Shown here: positions 54,377 to 62,611 of the stretch, one piece after another
Numbering within the stretch: the stretch's first letter is position 1
How the letters are laid out: each line of letters starts with the position of its first letter
Source: Zeimonas sp003577305
GTDB taxonomy: Bacteria > Pseudomonadota > Gammaproteobacteria > Burkholderiales > Burkholderiaceae_E
Assembly (NCBI GenBank): GCA_030263385.1
Contig: SZOX01000008.1
Coordinates: 1-64,000, forward strand
DNA length: 64,000 nucleotides
Direction of reading: 5' to 3'
The notes under the pieces: generated by a model
Databases searched by the model: none
What the model was told of the DNA's origin: nothing
The model's input: the letters and a program-made list of their open reading frames with translations, nothing else
Program-made: the position numbers and the translations under genes

Positions 54377-55603
54377 GTGAGGCGTCCGGCCGACGTGCGG
54401 CGCGCGGCGCTGTCGCTGCTGCTTGCAGCGGCGGCGCTGTCGGCCGGCTGCAGCAGGCAGCAGCCGGTCGCGGTCCCGGTCGAGCTCTTCCTCGCCAACC
54501 ACTGGGCCGAGCCCATTCCTCCACAAGGGCCGCCGCCCAACGGTTTTTCGGTTCTCGAAGCTTCGTTGTCGCCGCAGGCCTGCGGCCAGTGCCATGCACA
54601 GCAGTACGAAGCCTGGCGCACCAGCCTGCACAGCCGCACCGTCGGCCCGGGCCTGCTCTGGCAGCTCGCGCTGATGGACCAGGCGCAGGCGAATCGGTGC
54701 TTTCGCTGTCACGCGCCGCTTGCCGAACAGAAGGCGCTGCTCGCGATCGAGCACGGCTGGCTGGGCGCGCCGCCCCTGCCGCCGCCCGGCTACATCGATC
54801 CCGATCTCGGCCACCAGGGGCTGGTTTGCGCAGCCTGCCACGTGCGCAACCACCGTCGCTTCGGCCCGCCGGCACGACCCGATGCGGAGCCCGGCACTGC
54901 GCACGGCGGGTTCACCTCGTCGGCGGCGTTCCAGGACAGCCGCTTCTGCGCGCACTGTCACCAGTTTCCGCCGGACGGCCCGAGCGTCGAGGGCAAGCTG
55001 TTCGAGGACACCCTGAATCAATGGGCCGCGAGCCCGATGGCGCCGCAGCGCACCTGCCAGTCGTGCCACATGCCCGACCGGCAGCATTCGTGGCGCGGCA
55101 TCCACGATGCCGAGACCACGCGCAGCGCGCTCGATCTCGGTCTCGACGTGGTCGCGCTCGGCGAGGGCCGCTTCGAGGCGCGCGCCAGGGTGCGCAACGT
55201 CGGCGCGGGCCACCACTTTCCGACCTACATGGTGCCGAAGGTCGAACTCGATTTCCTGCGCCGCGACGCCGACGGTTCGACGCACGCGCTCGGCCGCCAG
55301 GTGATCGGCTGGACGGTCGACACGCAGCTCACCCGCGAGATCGCGGATACGCGCATTCCCGCCGGCGAGGCGCGCGAGTTCCCGGTGCCGTTCGCGGCTC
55401 CGCGCGCCGCGGGCTGGAAGGTCGAGCTCGTGGTGCGCGTGAAGCCCGGCGAGCACTACGAGCGCATGTTTCGCGAGCATCTGGCGCGCGACGCGCAGTT
55501 GCCGCCGCAGGCCGTCTCGCAATTGCGCCAGGCGCTCGCCAATGTGCTGTCGGCCGAGTACGAGCTGACCCGCGTCGTGGCCGCGCCGCCGATTGCAAAT
55601 TGA
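54377..55603 (+). CDS. Pentaheme c-type cytochrome lipoprotein
   Basis: 408 residues from GTG 54377. The lipobox LSAGC puts the lipid on Cys 25. Five CXXCH sites are present: CGQCH (69), CFRCH (108), CAACH (151), CAHCH (191) and CQSCH (227). A C-terminal heme-free domain of about 170 residues (NVGAGHHFPTYMVPKVELDF) resembles the beta-sandwich end of other multiheme proteins. It is probably a periplasmic electron carrier. It lies 19 bases after the rhodanese lipoprotein gene and is comparable to the cytochrome lipoproteins of Ext loci. Confidence 0.85.
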   Translation: MRRPADVRRAALSLLLAAAALSAGCSRQQPVAVPVELFLANHWAEPIPPQGPPPNGFSVLEASLSPQACGQCHAQQYEAWRTSLHSRTVGPGLLWQLALMDQAQANRCFRCHAPLAEQKALLAIEHGWLGAPPLPPPGYIDPDLGHQGLVCAACHVRNHRRFGPPARPDAEPGTAHGGFTSSAAFQDSRFCAHCHQFPPDGPSVEGKLFEDTLNQWAASPMAPQRTCQSCHMPDRQHSWRGIHDAETTRSALDLGLDVVALGEGRFEARARVRNVGAGHHFPTYMVPKVELDFLRRDADGSTHALGRQVIGWTVDTQLTREIADTRIPAGEAREFPVPFAAPRAAGWKVELVVRVKPGEHYERMFREHLARDAQLPPQAVSQLRQALANVLSAEYELTRVVAAPPIAN

Positions 55604-55611
55604 AAGATTGC
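55591..55611. promoter_or_regulatory. Candidate enhancer element upstream of the second sigma-54 promoter
   Basis: GATTGCAAATT (55591-55601) and GATTGC (55606-55611) lie 80-100 bases before the -24 element and overlap the end of the cytochrome gene. They share GATTGCA with the element at 49825. Possible binding site of the cluster's sigma-54 activator; weak evidence. Confidence 0.25.
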
Positions 55612-55689
55612 TCCGGCGAACTCGCGCGCTGCAATTCGGCGTGCCGCCGCAGCATCCGATAACCCATTGATTTGGCGAGGACCCGATGC

Positions 55690-55704
55690 TGGCACGTTGT
55701 GTGC
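55690..55704 (+). promoter_or_regulatory. Sigma-54 promoter upstream of the CxC protein/cytochrome/porin operon
   Basis: TGGCACGTTGTGTGC carries GG (55691-55692) and GC (55703-55704) with 10 bases between, matching the -24/-12 consensus. The predicted start is near 55716, 30 bases before ATG 55746. It shows that the longer in-frame reading from 55686, which would run through the promoter, is not the true start. Confidence 0.82.
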
Positions 55705-55745
55705 GTTCAACCGGATCGGCACGGCGCTTCGTGCATCGCGGAACC

Positions 55746-56027
55746 ATGACTTCGATTCGAGTTTCGGTCGCGCTCGCGTGTCTGCTTGCGGCGGCACTCG
55801 CCCAGGCGGCGGCTTCCGATCCGCCGCGCCTGAAGTATCGCTCGCGCGGAGCGGTCTGCGCCTGCGAATCGGGCCTGGACGAGAACGAGATCCGCAAGGC
55901 ATGGGAGGCGCGGTTCGGGTCCGGATCGCAACCGCGGGCGAGCCGGGAACCCGCACAGGGCGGCGGATCTGCCGCCGCGGGGTCGGGCAGCGGACGGCAG
56001 GACAAACAGAAGGAGGAGGGCAAATGA
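55746..56027 (+). CDS. Small periplasmic CxC protein
   Basis: 93 residues from ATG 55746. The signal peptide is MTSIRVSVALACLLAAALAQ, with cleavage after AQAAA. The mature part is short: LKYRSRGAVCACESGLDENE, then IRKAWEARFG, then a Gly/Ser/Gln/Lys-rich tail. The CAC pair could bind metal or form a disulfide or persulfide. The gene overlaps the triheme cytochrome start (ATGA). Small periplasmic proteins occur in Ext-type loci (ExtJ/K), but I cannot confirm homology. Confidence 0.65.
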   Translation: MTSIRVSVALACLLAAALAQAAASDPPRLKYRSRGAVCACESGLDENEIRKAWEARFGSGSQPRASREPAQGGGSAAAGSGSGRQDKQKEEGK

Positions 56028-56515
56028 GACAGGGGCACGACAAGGCAGGCTGGAAGATCCGGGCCTGGCGCAGCGGACTGCTGTCCGCGCTGGCGATCGG
56101 CATGGTGCTGCTCGCCGGCCTGGGCACCTCGACCCGCGACGACGCAGACGTGCGCGCCGCCGCCGGCTGGGGCGCCGAAGCCGTTTCGGCGCTTGCCGAG
56201 AGCGCCTCGCGGGTCTCGCCGATTCCGCTGGCCAACGCGTGCGGCCTGGGCGCATCGAGCTGCTTCAAGTGTCACAACGGCACGCGCGCGAAAGCGCCCG
56301 GCATGGATGCGGCGAAGTCGCCCTGGCATGCCCAGCACGCGAAAGTGAACAACTCGTGCGCCGGCTGCCACAAGGGCAACCCCAGGATCATGAAAGAGGA
56401 CATCGCGCACGCGAAGATGGTCGCGAAGCCGCGCGACGACTCCGCCGGCTCGTGCGCCGGCTGCCATGCCAGCGACCTGTCGAAGGTCCAGGGCGCCTAC
56501 GCCGGAGCGAAGTGA
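56024..56515 (+). CDS. Membrane-anchored triheme c-type cytochrome
   Basis: 163 residues. One N-terminal hydrophobic segment (SGLLSALAIGMVLLAGLG) acts as signal or anchor. Three CXXCH motifs follow: CFKCH (80), CAGCH (112) and CAGCH (144), with HAQHAKVNNS and HAKMVAK supplying possible distal histidines. It would relay electrons in the periplasm between an inner-membrane donor and the barrel/lipoprotein partners. It is coupled to the CxC protein and lies 1 base before the porin gene. Confidence 0.85.
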   Translation: MRQGHDKAGWKIRAWRSGLLSALAIGMVLLAGLGTSTRDDADVRAAAGWGAEAVSALAESASRVSPIPLANACGLGASSCFKCHNGTRAKAPGMDAAKSPWHAQHAKVNNSCAGCHKGNPRIMKEDIAHAKMVAKPRDDSAGSCAGCHASDLSKVQGAYAGAK

Positions 56516-56516
56516 G

Positions 56517-57695
56517 ATGAAGAAAATCACCAGAATGTCCGTTCGCGGCGCCGCGTGCGCCGCGCTCGTCGCCGGCGCGCTGCCGCTGTCGGCTCTTGCG
56601 GGCCCGACGATCCAGGTCGGCGACCAGGGCTCGCTCACGATCACTTATGCGCTGCAGGGCTGGATGCAGCACCGCAGCTTCGCGTCCGACGCGAACGCCG
56701 GCTCGGCTACCGATGCGTTCCTGCGCCGCAACCGGCTCACGTTCTCCGGCCAGTACAACGACTACGTCGGTTTCTACGCGCAGTTCGAGGCCGGCAACGA
56801 CAGCCGCTTCGGACAGGACAACAAGAGCGTCTACTACCGCGACGCCTACGTCACGCTCGACTATCGGGACGACCTGCGCTTCATCGTCGGCCGGTTCAAG
56901 AACACGTTCTCGCGCGAGAACCTCGAGGCCTGCCTCGAGCCGCTCACGATGGATCGGGCCGAGGTGCTGTCGTACACGCCGTTCGGCGGCAGCCGCGACA
57001 CCGGCCTGGCGGTCTGGGGCAACCTGCTCGACGCAAAGCTGCAGTACCGCTTCATGGTGGCCGACGGGCGCGAAGGCGCATACGTGCCGAAGGACAGCCC
57101 GCGGCTGACCGCGCGGGTGCACTACAGCTTCTGGGATCCCGAGTCGAACTACGGCTATCTCGGCACCTATCTGGGCACCGCGAAAGTGCTGACGATCGGC
57201 GCCGCGTACGACAAGCAGTCCAGCGTCGCCTATGGCGACTGGCCGCTGCGCCGCGACATCAAGGACTACAAGGCCTGGACGGTCGACGCGTTCATGGAGT
57301 ACCCGGCGCGCAGCGGCGTCTACACCGTGTCGGCGGCCGCGTTCAAGTACGACACCGGCGGCGCGTACAACCAGTCGCCCGATCCCGCGTTGCCGGTCAA
57401 CAGCGACCTGAAGGGCTTCTACCTGAAGGGCGGCTACATGCTGCCCGGCAAGGTCGGCCCGGGACGCCTGCAGTTCTTCGCGCGCCACGAGAGCTCCGAC
57501 TACGGAGTGAAGATCGGCACCGCCGAGTACTACGACCAGAAGTGGAACAGCGTCGGCGCCAACTGGTATCTAGACGGCCAGAAGCTCAAGGTGAGCCTCG
57601 AATACGCGAAGGTGAAGTTCGACACCCCCGATCCGACCACCCGCTCGCTGCGCGACTATAATCAGCTGACCTTGGGGTTGCAGTTCATCTTCTGA
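56517..57695 (+). CDS. Outer-membrane beta-barrel porin-like protein (ExtI-like)
   Basis: 392 residues from ATG 56517. The signal peptide ends at LPLSALA-GP. Alternating hydrophobic strands run throughout, with repeated FxGxYN and YVGFYAQFEAGNDSRFG-like barrel segments and the terminal LTLGLQFIF ending in Phe, as outer-membrane barrels do. The pattern is phosphate-selective-porin (OprP)-like. Directly following a multiheme cytochrome, it may house an electron conduit or pass an oxyanion such as selenite or tellurite, as proposed for ExtI. Confidence 0.82.
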   Translation: MKKITRMSVRGAACAALVAGALPLSALAGPTIQVGDQGSLTITYALQGWMQHRSFASDANAGSATDAFLRRNRLTFSGQYNDYVGFYAQFEAGNDSRFGQDNKSVYYRDAYVTLDYRDDLRFIVGRFKNTFSRENLEACLEPLTMDRAEVLSYTPFGGSRDTGLAVWGNLLDAKLQYRFMVADGREGAYVPKDSPRLTARVHYSFWDPESNYGYLGTYLGTAKVLTIGAAYDKQSSVAYGDWPLRRDIKDYKAWTVDAFMEYPARSGVYTVSAAAFKYDTGGAYNQSPDPALPVNSDLKGFYLKGGYMLPGKVGPGRLQFFARHESSDYGVKIGTAEYYDQKWNSVGANWYLDGQKLKVSLEYAKVKFDTPDPTTRSLRDYNQLTLGLQFIF

Positions 57696-57698
57696 TTT

Positions 57699-57747
57699 CC
57701 GATCCTGCCCGGGGGCGCGCGCCGCCCCCTCCGCCGGCCGGGATCGG
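57699..57747 (+). terminator. Compound GC hairpin between the porin and histidine-kinase genes
   Basis: Inner arms GGGGGC (57711-57716) and GCCCCC (57724-57729) sit within outer arms CCGATCC (57699-57705) and GGATCGG (57741-57747). There is no T-run, so it is probably an attenuator or 3'-end stabiliser that lowers read-through from structural genes into the regulators. Confidence 0.5.
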
Positions 57748-57763
57748 TTCGCGAGGTGTCGAC

Positions 57764-59227
57764 GTGGCATCGCTGCCGATCGCGGACGCTTCCGGTGGGA
57801 CGGCGCCCGCCCTTCTCGCGCTTCGCGGTCGCTGGAAGCCGTGGGGCTGGGCGGCGCTCGCCGCATTCGTCTACGCGCTCGCCGGCGTGCTCTGGCACGA
57901 CGATCGCACCGCCTGGGCGATCGGCACGGTGCTCGCGGGTGCGTCGGGCTGGCTGCTCGCGCGGGTCGCGGCCGAGCTCGCCGCGGTGAGGGAACTCGGG
58001 CGCGGCATCCGCCTCGCCGCCGAGGGCCGTTTCGAGCCGCTGCCGATCGAGCCCCATGCGGGCACGCTCGCGGGCCGGCTGATCCCCGAGTACAACACCA
58101 CGGTGTCGCGGGTCGGGCTCACTTTCCAGAGCGTGGTCGAGTGCCAGGGGCGCTTTCTCGACGAGCGCAACCGCATCAACACCATTCTGCAGAGCCTGCC
58201 GGTCGGGCTGCTGAGCATCGGCGACGACCTGCGGGTCAGCATCGCCAACCGCCAGGCCGACGCGCTGTTCGGCGTCGAGGCCGGGCAGCTGGTCGGGCAG
58301 AACCTGTTCGACCTGCTCGACCTGCCCGAACGCGACCGTGCGGTGCTGCGCGACGCGTTCCTCTACAAGTACGTCGTGCGCAGCCACGAGGTCGGGCTCA
58401 GGCTGGGCGGCAAGACGCGCTACATCGCGCTGAACCTCGCGTTCTACAGCGACGAGGAAAACGACATGGGCAGCGTGCTCACGCTGCAGGACATCACCGA
58501 ACACCGTGCGCTGATGGAAACCGTGGCGATGCGCGAGAAGCTGGTCGCGATGGGGCAGCTGGCGGCCGGTGTCGCGCACGAGCTCAACACTCCGCTGGGC
58601 AACGTGCTCGGTTACGCCCAGCTGCTCGAGCGCGGCGCCGAGGGTCAGCCGAAGCTGGCCGACTACGCGCGCATCATCGCCGACGAGACCCGGCGCTGCT
58701 CGCGGGTGGTGCACGAACTGCTCGGCTACGCGCGCAAGGACGATTGCAGCGACGAGACCTGCGACGTCAACCAGATGGTCCGGGAACTGGTCGAGACCTT
58801 CGTCGACTGCCGCCTCAGGCGCTACCAGATCGAGGCCCGCATGGAGCTCGCTCCCGGCACGCTGGTCGTGGAAGGCGGGTGCGGCCAGCTCGACATCGTC
58901 CTCACGAACCTGATCGTCAACGCGATCCACGCACTCGACAAGGTGCCCGATCCGGTGATCGTGGTGCGCACCTGGAGCGAGGCCCGCAACGTGTGCATCA
59001 GCGTGTCCGACAACGGACCCGGAGTGCCCACCGAGCTGCGCAGCCGCCTCTTCGATCCGTTCTTCACGACGAAGACCGTCGGGCAGGGCACCGGGCTCGG
59101 GCTGCCGATCTGCAACGCCATCGTCACGCGCCGCGGCGGGTTCATCGCATACGACGGCGACAGCACGAGCGGCGCGCGCTTCGTCGTCACGCTGCCCGCG
59201 GTCGACCTGGATCGCGCCCGCGCATGA
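57764..59227 (+). CDS. PAS-domain sensor histidine kinase
   Basis: 487 residues. Two closely spaced membrane helices (AALAAFVYALAGVLW and IGTVLAGASGWLLARVAAEL) are joined by a very short loop, so there is no periplasmic sensor domain. A HAMP-like stretch leads to a PAS domain (about residues 140-250), then the H-box GVAHELNTPLGN with His about 272, an N-box LIVNAIHALD, DNGPGVP and GTGLGLPICN. Signal input is therefore cytosolic or within the membrane, for example redox state or quinone. The stop overlaps the response-regulator start (ATGA). Confidence 0.92.
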   Translation: MASLPIADASGGTAPALLALRGRWKPWGWAALAAFVYALAGVLWHDDRTAWAIGTVLAGASGWLLARVAAELAAVRELGRGIRLAAEGRFEPLPIEPHAGTLAGRLIPEYNTTVSRVGLTFQSVVECQGRFLDERNRINTILQSLPVGLLSIGDDLRVSIANRQADALFGVEAGQLVGQNLFDLLDLPERDRAVLRDAFLYKYVVRSHEVGLRLGGKTRYIALNLAFYSDEENDMGSVLTLQDITEHRALMETVAMREKLVAMGQLAAGVAHELNTPLGNVLGYAQLLERGAEGQPKLADYARIIADETRRCSRVVHELLGYARKDDCSDETCDVNQMVRELVETFVDCRLRRYQIEARMELAPGTLVVEGGCGQLDIVLTNLIVNAIHALDKVPDPVIVVRTWSEARNVCISVSDNGPGVPTELRSRLFDPFFTTKTVGQGTGLGLPICNAIVTRRGGFIAYDGDSTSGARFVVTLPAVDLDRARA

Positions 59228-60621
59228 TCGGGCCAGACCTGGCGCCCGCGGCGAGCGCCGTGCGGCCGAGAATTCTCGTCGCCGAAGACGACCGGCGCAT
59301 GCGCGAGCTGATCGCCGCCGTGCTGGGCGAGATCGAGCCGAACGTCGAGATCGTCACCGCCGCCGACGCCCACGAGGCGATGGATCTCTTCGAGGCCGAT
59401 CACGCCGCGGTCGTGCTGACCGACCTGCGGATGCCCGGCGCCGACGGCCTCGACCTGCTGAAGTTCGTGCGCCAGCGCGACCCGCAGACGCAGGTCGTGC
59501 TGGTCACCGGCCACGGCACCGTCGAATCGGCGGTCGCCGCGCTCAAGCAGGGCGCCTTCGACTACGTCGAGAAGCCGTTCGACACGGTGAAGCTGCGCTG
59601 CGTCGTCGAGAACGCGCTGCGTCACTATCTGCTGGCCACCGAGAACGAGCGCCTGCGCCAGCAGCGGCGCAGCTTCGAGCAGGGCGGCGAGATCATCGGC
59701 GCGTCGCAGGCCAGGGAGCTCATCGAACGGCTGATCGTGGCCGCGGCCGCCTACGACTCGAGCGTGCTGGTGAGCGGCCCGAGCGGCAGCGGCAAGGAGC
59801 TCGTGGCGCGCCAGATCCACCTGCGCAGCGCCCGCCGCGAGCGGCCGTTCGTGGTGATCAACTGCGCGGCCATTCCCGAAACGCTGGTCGAGAGCGAGCT
59901 GTTCGGCTACCGCAAGGGCGCGTTCACCGGTGCCGAGCGCAACAAGATCGGGCTGTTCGAGGCCGCCGACGGCGGCACGCTGTTTTTCGACGAAGTGAAC
60001 AACGCGTCGATGGCGCTGCAGGCGAAACTGCTGCGTGTCGCGCAGGACGGCATTTTCTACCCCGTCGGCGCCACCGAGCCGGTGGGCGTCGACGTGCGGC
60101 TGATCGCCGCCACCAACCGGCCGATCGCCGACCTGGTCGGGCAGGGCCGGTTTCGCGAAGACCTCTTCTACCGGCTCTCGGTGATCGAGATTCCGATTCC
60201 GCCGCTGCGCGAGCGCCGCGAAGACATTCCGCTGCTCGCGTACTACTTCCTGAACAAGCACTCGGTGCGCCTGGGCAAGCACGTCACCGGCTTCAGGACC
60301 GCGGTGCTGGGCGCGCTGATGCGCTACGACTGGCCCGGCAACGTGCGCGAGCTGGAAAACGTGGTGCAGCGGATGATCATTCTCAGCGAGACCGACCCGA
60401 TCGGGCCCGAGGTCGTGCCGCCGCGGCTCACCGAAGGCAACGGCGCGCAGGCGCGCGCCCTCGACCTGCTGTCGCCGCGCAGCCTCGACGAGATGGAGGC
60501 GTACTTCATCGCCAAGACCCTGCGCGAGACCAAGGGCGACCGCGGACTGGCCGCCGAGATCCTCGGCATCGACAAGTCGACGCTGTGGCGCAAGGTGAAG
60601 CGCTACGGCATCGAGGAATAG
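59224..60621 (+). CDS. Sigma-54-dependent response regulator (NtrC family)
   Basis: 465 residues. The receiver domain has phospho-Asp 67 in VVLTDLRMPG and Lys in YVEKPFD. The AAA+ domain has Walker A GPSGSGKE (usual form GESGTGKE), the sigma-54 contact loop GAFTGA, and Walker B LFFDEVNN. The C-terminal Fis-type helix-turn-helix is LAAEILGIDKSTLWRKVKRY. It should activate the two sigma-54 promoters found in this cluster. It is the final gene of the run. Confidence 0.95.
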   Translation: MIGPDLAPAASAVRPRILVAEDDRRMRELIAAVLGEIEPNVEIVTAADAHEAMDLFEADHAAVVLTDLRMPGADGLDLLKFVRQRDPQTQVVLVTGHGTVESAVAALKQGAFDYVEKPFDTVKLRCVVENALRHYLLATENERLRQQRRSFEQGGEIIGASQARELIERLIVAAAAYDSSVLVSGPSGSGKELVARQIHLRSARRERPFVVINCAAIPETLVESELFGYRKGAFTGAERNKIGLFEAADGGTLFFDEVNNASMALQAKLLRVAQDGIFYPVGATEPVGVDVRLIAATNRPIADLVGQGRFREDLFYRLSVIEIPIPPLRERREDIPLLAYYFLNKHSVRLGKHVTGFRTAVLGALMRYDWPGNVRELENVVQRMIILSETDPIGPEVVPPRLTEGNGAQARALDLLSPRSLDEMEAYFIAKTLRETKGDRGLAAEILGIDKSTLWRKVKRYGIEE

Positions 60622-60636
60622 CGCCCGAACGGGCGC
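60621..60636. terminator. Hairpin between convergent response-regulator and rubredoxin-reductase genes
   Basis: GCGCCC-GAAC-GGGCGC, a perfect 6-base stem with a GNRA-like tetraloop, begins in the stop codon of the regulator gene. It lies in the 28-base gap between converging genes. No T-run follows. Confidence 0.5.
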
Positions 60637-60649
60637 TCCCTCGGGGGCT

Positions 60650-61801
60650 TCAGCCGAGCACCGCGGGCAGCCGCCGCGTGAGCAGCTGCCGCGTCGCGGG
60701 CGCACCGCCCAGCAGCGCGAAGCCGAGCAGGTTGCCCTGCGCGTCGACGAACGTGGCTTCCAGGCTGCCGTCGGTGCCTTCGTCGTAGCGCCAGCCGCCC
60801 CCGGCGCCCGCCGCCGGCGGCGCGACCGTGAGCGGCGCGGCCGGCGTCTTCACCACCACCGGCATCGCCGGATAGCGCACCTCTGCGGGTTCGCCGGCCA
60901 GCGTCTTCGCCAGCGCGCGTGCCGCGTTCATCAGCGGCATCACGAACGGCAGCACGTGTCCTTCGACTTCGGCGCAGTCGCCGAGCGCGTAGACATCGGG
61001 CGCGCTCGTTCGCAGGTTGCGATCGACCACGATGCCGCGGTTCACCGCGAGCCCCGCCGCCTGCGCGAGTTGCGTGCGCGGGCGCAGGCCGATCGCCGAG
61101 AGCACCGCGTCGGTGTCGATCGTGCCGCCGTCGGCGAGCCTCACCCGCAGGCCGCCGTCGCGTCGTTCGATTGTGGTGGCGCTCGCCCCCAGGCGCATCG
61201 CGACTCCGGCTGCTGCGAGCCGGTTCGCGTAATCGCGTCCGACGCGCTCGGGCACCAGGCGCCCGAGCGGCCAGGGCGCCGGATCGAGCAGGTCGACCTT
61301 GCGTCCGCTCGTGAGCAGGTCGTTGGCGAACTCGCAGCCGATCAGCCCCGCACCGAGAATCGTCACGTGGGTGGCGTGCTCGATCGCCTCGCGAAAGCGC
61401 GCGTAGTCGGCCAGGTCGTTCACCTGCATCACCGCGTCGGCGGCGTCGCCGCCGAGTGGCACCCGGATCGGGTCGGCGCCGAGCGCGAGCACGAGCTGCG
61501 AGTATTCGAGCCGCTCGCCGTCGGTGAACGCCACCGCGTGCGCGCCGGTGTCGATCGACGCGACCTCGCGGTGCGCGAGCACCGTCGCGTTCAGCTGGGC
61601 GGCCGCGCCGGCTGCGTCGGCACTCGCCAGCGAGGCGGCGCTGCGGTTGCCGGCCAGCGCGTTCGAGAGCATCGGCTTCGAGTAGACCGCGCCGTCGTCA
61701 CGGGTGACGACGACCAGCGGCGTCTCGGCGTCGAGCCTGCGCAACTCGCGGGCCACCGTGTGGCCCGCCAGTCCGCTGCCCACGATCACGATCGGTGCCA
61801 T
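60650..61801 (-). CDS. Rubredoxin-NAD(+) reductase
   Basis: 383 residues. Two dinucleotide sites are present: FAD in IVIVGSGLAGHTVARELRRL and NAD(P)H in HVTILGAGLIGCEFANDLL. Late ALGDCAEVEGHVLPFVMPLM is the FAD-flavin contact. It passes electrons from NADH to the rubredoxin encoded 16 bases upstream. Together with rubrerythrin this makes a peroxide-reducing chain. Confidence 0.92.
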   Translation of the reverse strand: MAPIVIVGSGLAGHTVARELRRLDAETPLVVVTRDDGAVYSKPMLSNALAGNRSAASLASADAAGAAAQLNATVLAHREVASIDTGAHAVAFTDGERLEYSQLVLALGADPIRVPLGGDAADAVMQVNDLADYARFREAIEHATHVTILGAGLIGCEFANDLLTSGRKVDLLDPAPWPLGRLVPERVGRDYANRLAAAGVAMRLGASATTIERRDGGLRVRLADGGTIDTDAVLSAIGLRPRTQLAQAAGLAVNRGIVVDRNLRTSAPDVYALGDCAEVEGHVLPFVMPLMNAARALAKTLAGEPAEVRYPAMPVVVKTPAAPLTVAPPAAGAGGGWRYDEGTDGSLEATFVDAQGNLLGFALLGGAPATRQLLTRRLPAVLG

Positions 61802-61817
61802 GGCTCGTGCCCCGGAC

Positions 61818-61988
61818 TCAGGCCGCGATCTCGATCATCTCGAAGTCGGCCTTCGCCACCCCGCAGTCGGGGCACGCCCAGTCCGCGGGGATGTCCTCCC
61901 AGCGGGTGCCGGGGGCGATGCCGTCCTCGGGCAGGCCCTTGGCCTCTTCGTAGATGAATCCGCAGACGATGCACTGGTAAGCCTTCAT
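61818..61988 (-). CDS. Rubredoxin
   Basis: 56 residues. It begins MKAYQCIVCGFIYEEAKGLP and has a second CPDCG in DWACPDCGVAKADFEMIE, giving the four cysteines of the Fe(Cys)4 centre. GTRWEDIPADW is the usual middle. GGAG is upstream. It carries single electrons between the reductase and rubrerythrin in the cytosol. Confidence 0.96.
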   Translation of the reverse strand: MKAYQCIVCGFIYEEAKGLPEDGIAPGTRWEDIPADWACPDCGVAKADFEMIEIAA

Positions 61989-62047
61989 GTCGTTGACTCC
62001 GTATGGTTGAACTGGTCGTTGAATTGCCTGACGCCAATTGTGGCGGC

Positions 62048-62536
<489 letters not shown>

Positions 62537-62611
62537 GTCGCAGCTCCCTGGGATGCGGTTGACGATGGACGCAGTCTGCCCGTCGGGTTAAAATCGGTCC
62601 AACGAATTAAA

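Noticed and set aside
55686..55745. Longer N-terminus for the CxC protein from ATG 55686
   Set aside because: That stretch contains the sigma-54 promoter, and the signal peptide begins at ATG 55746.
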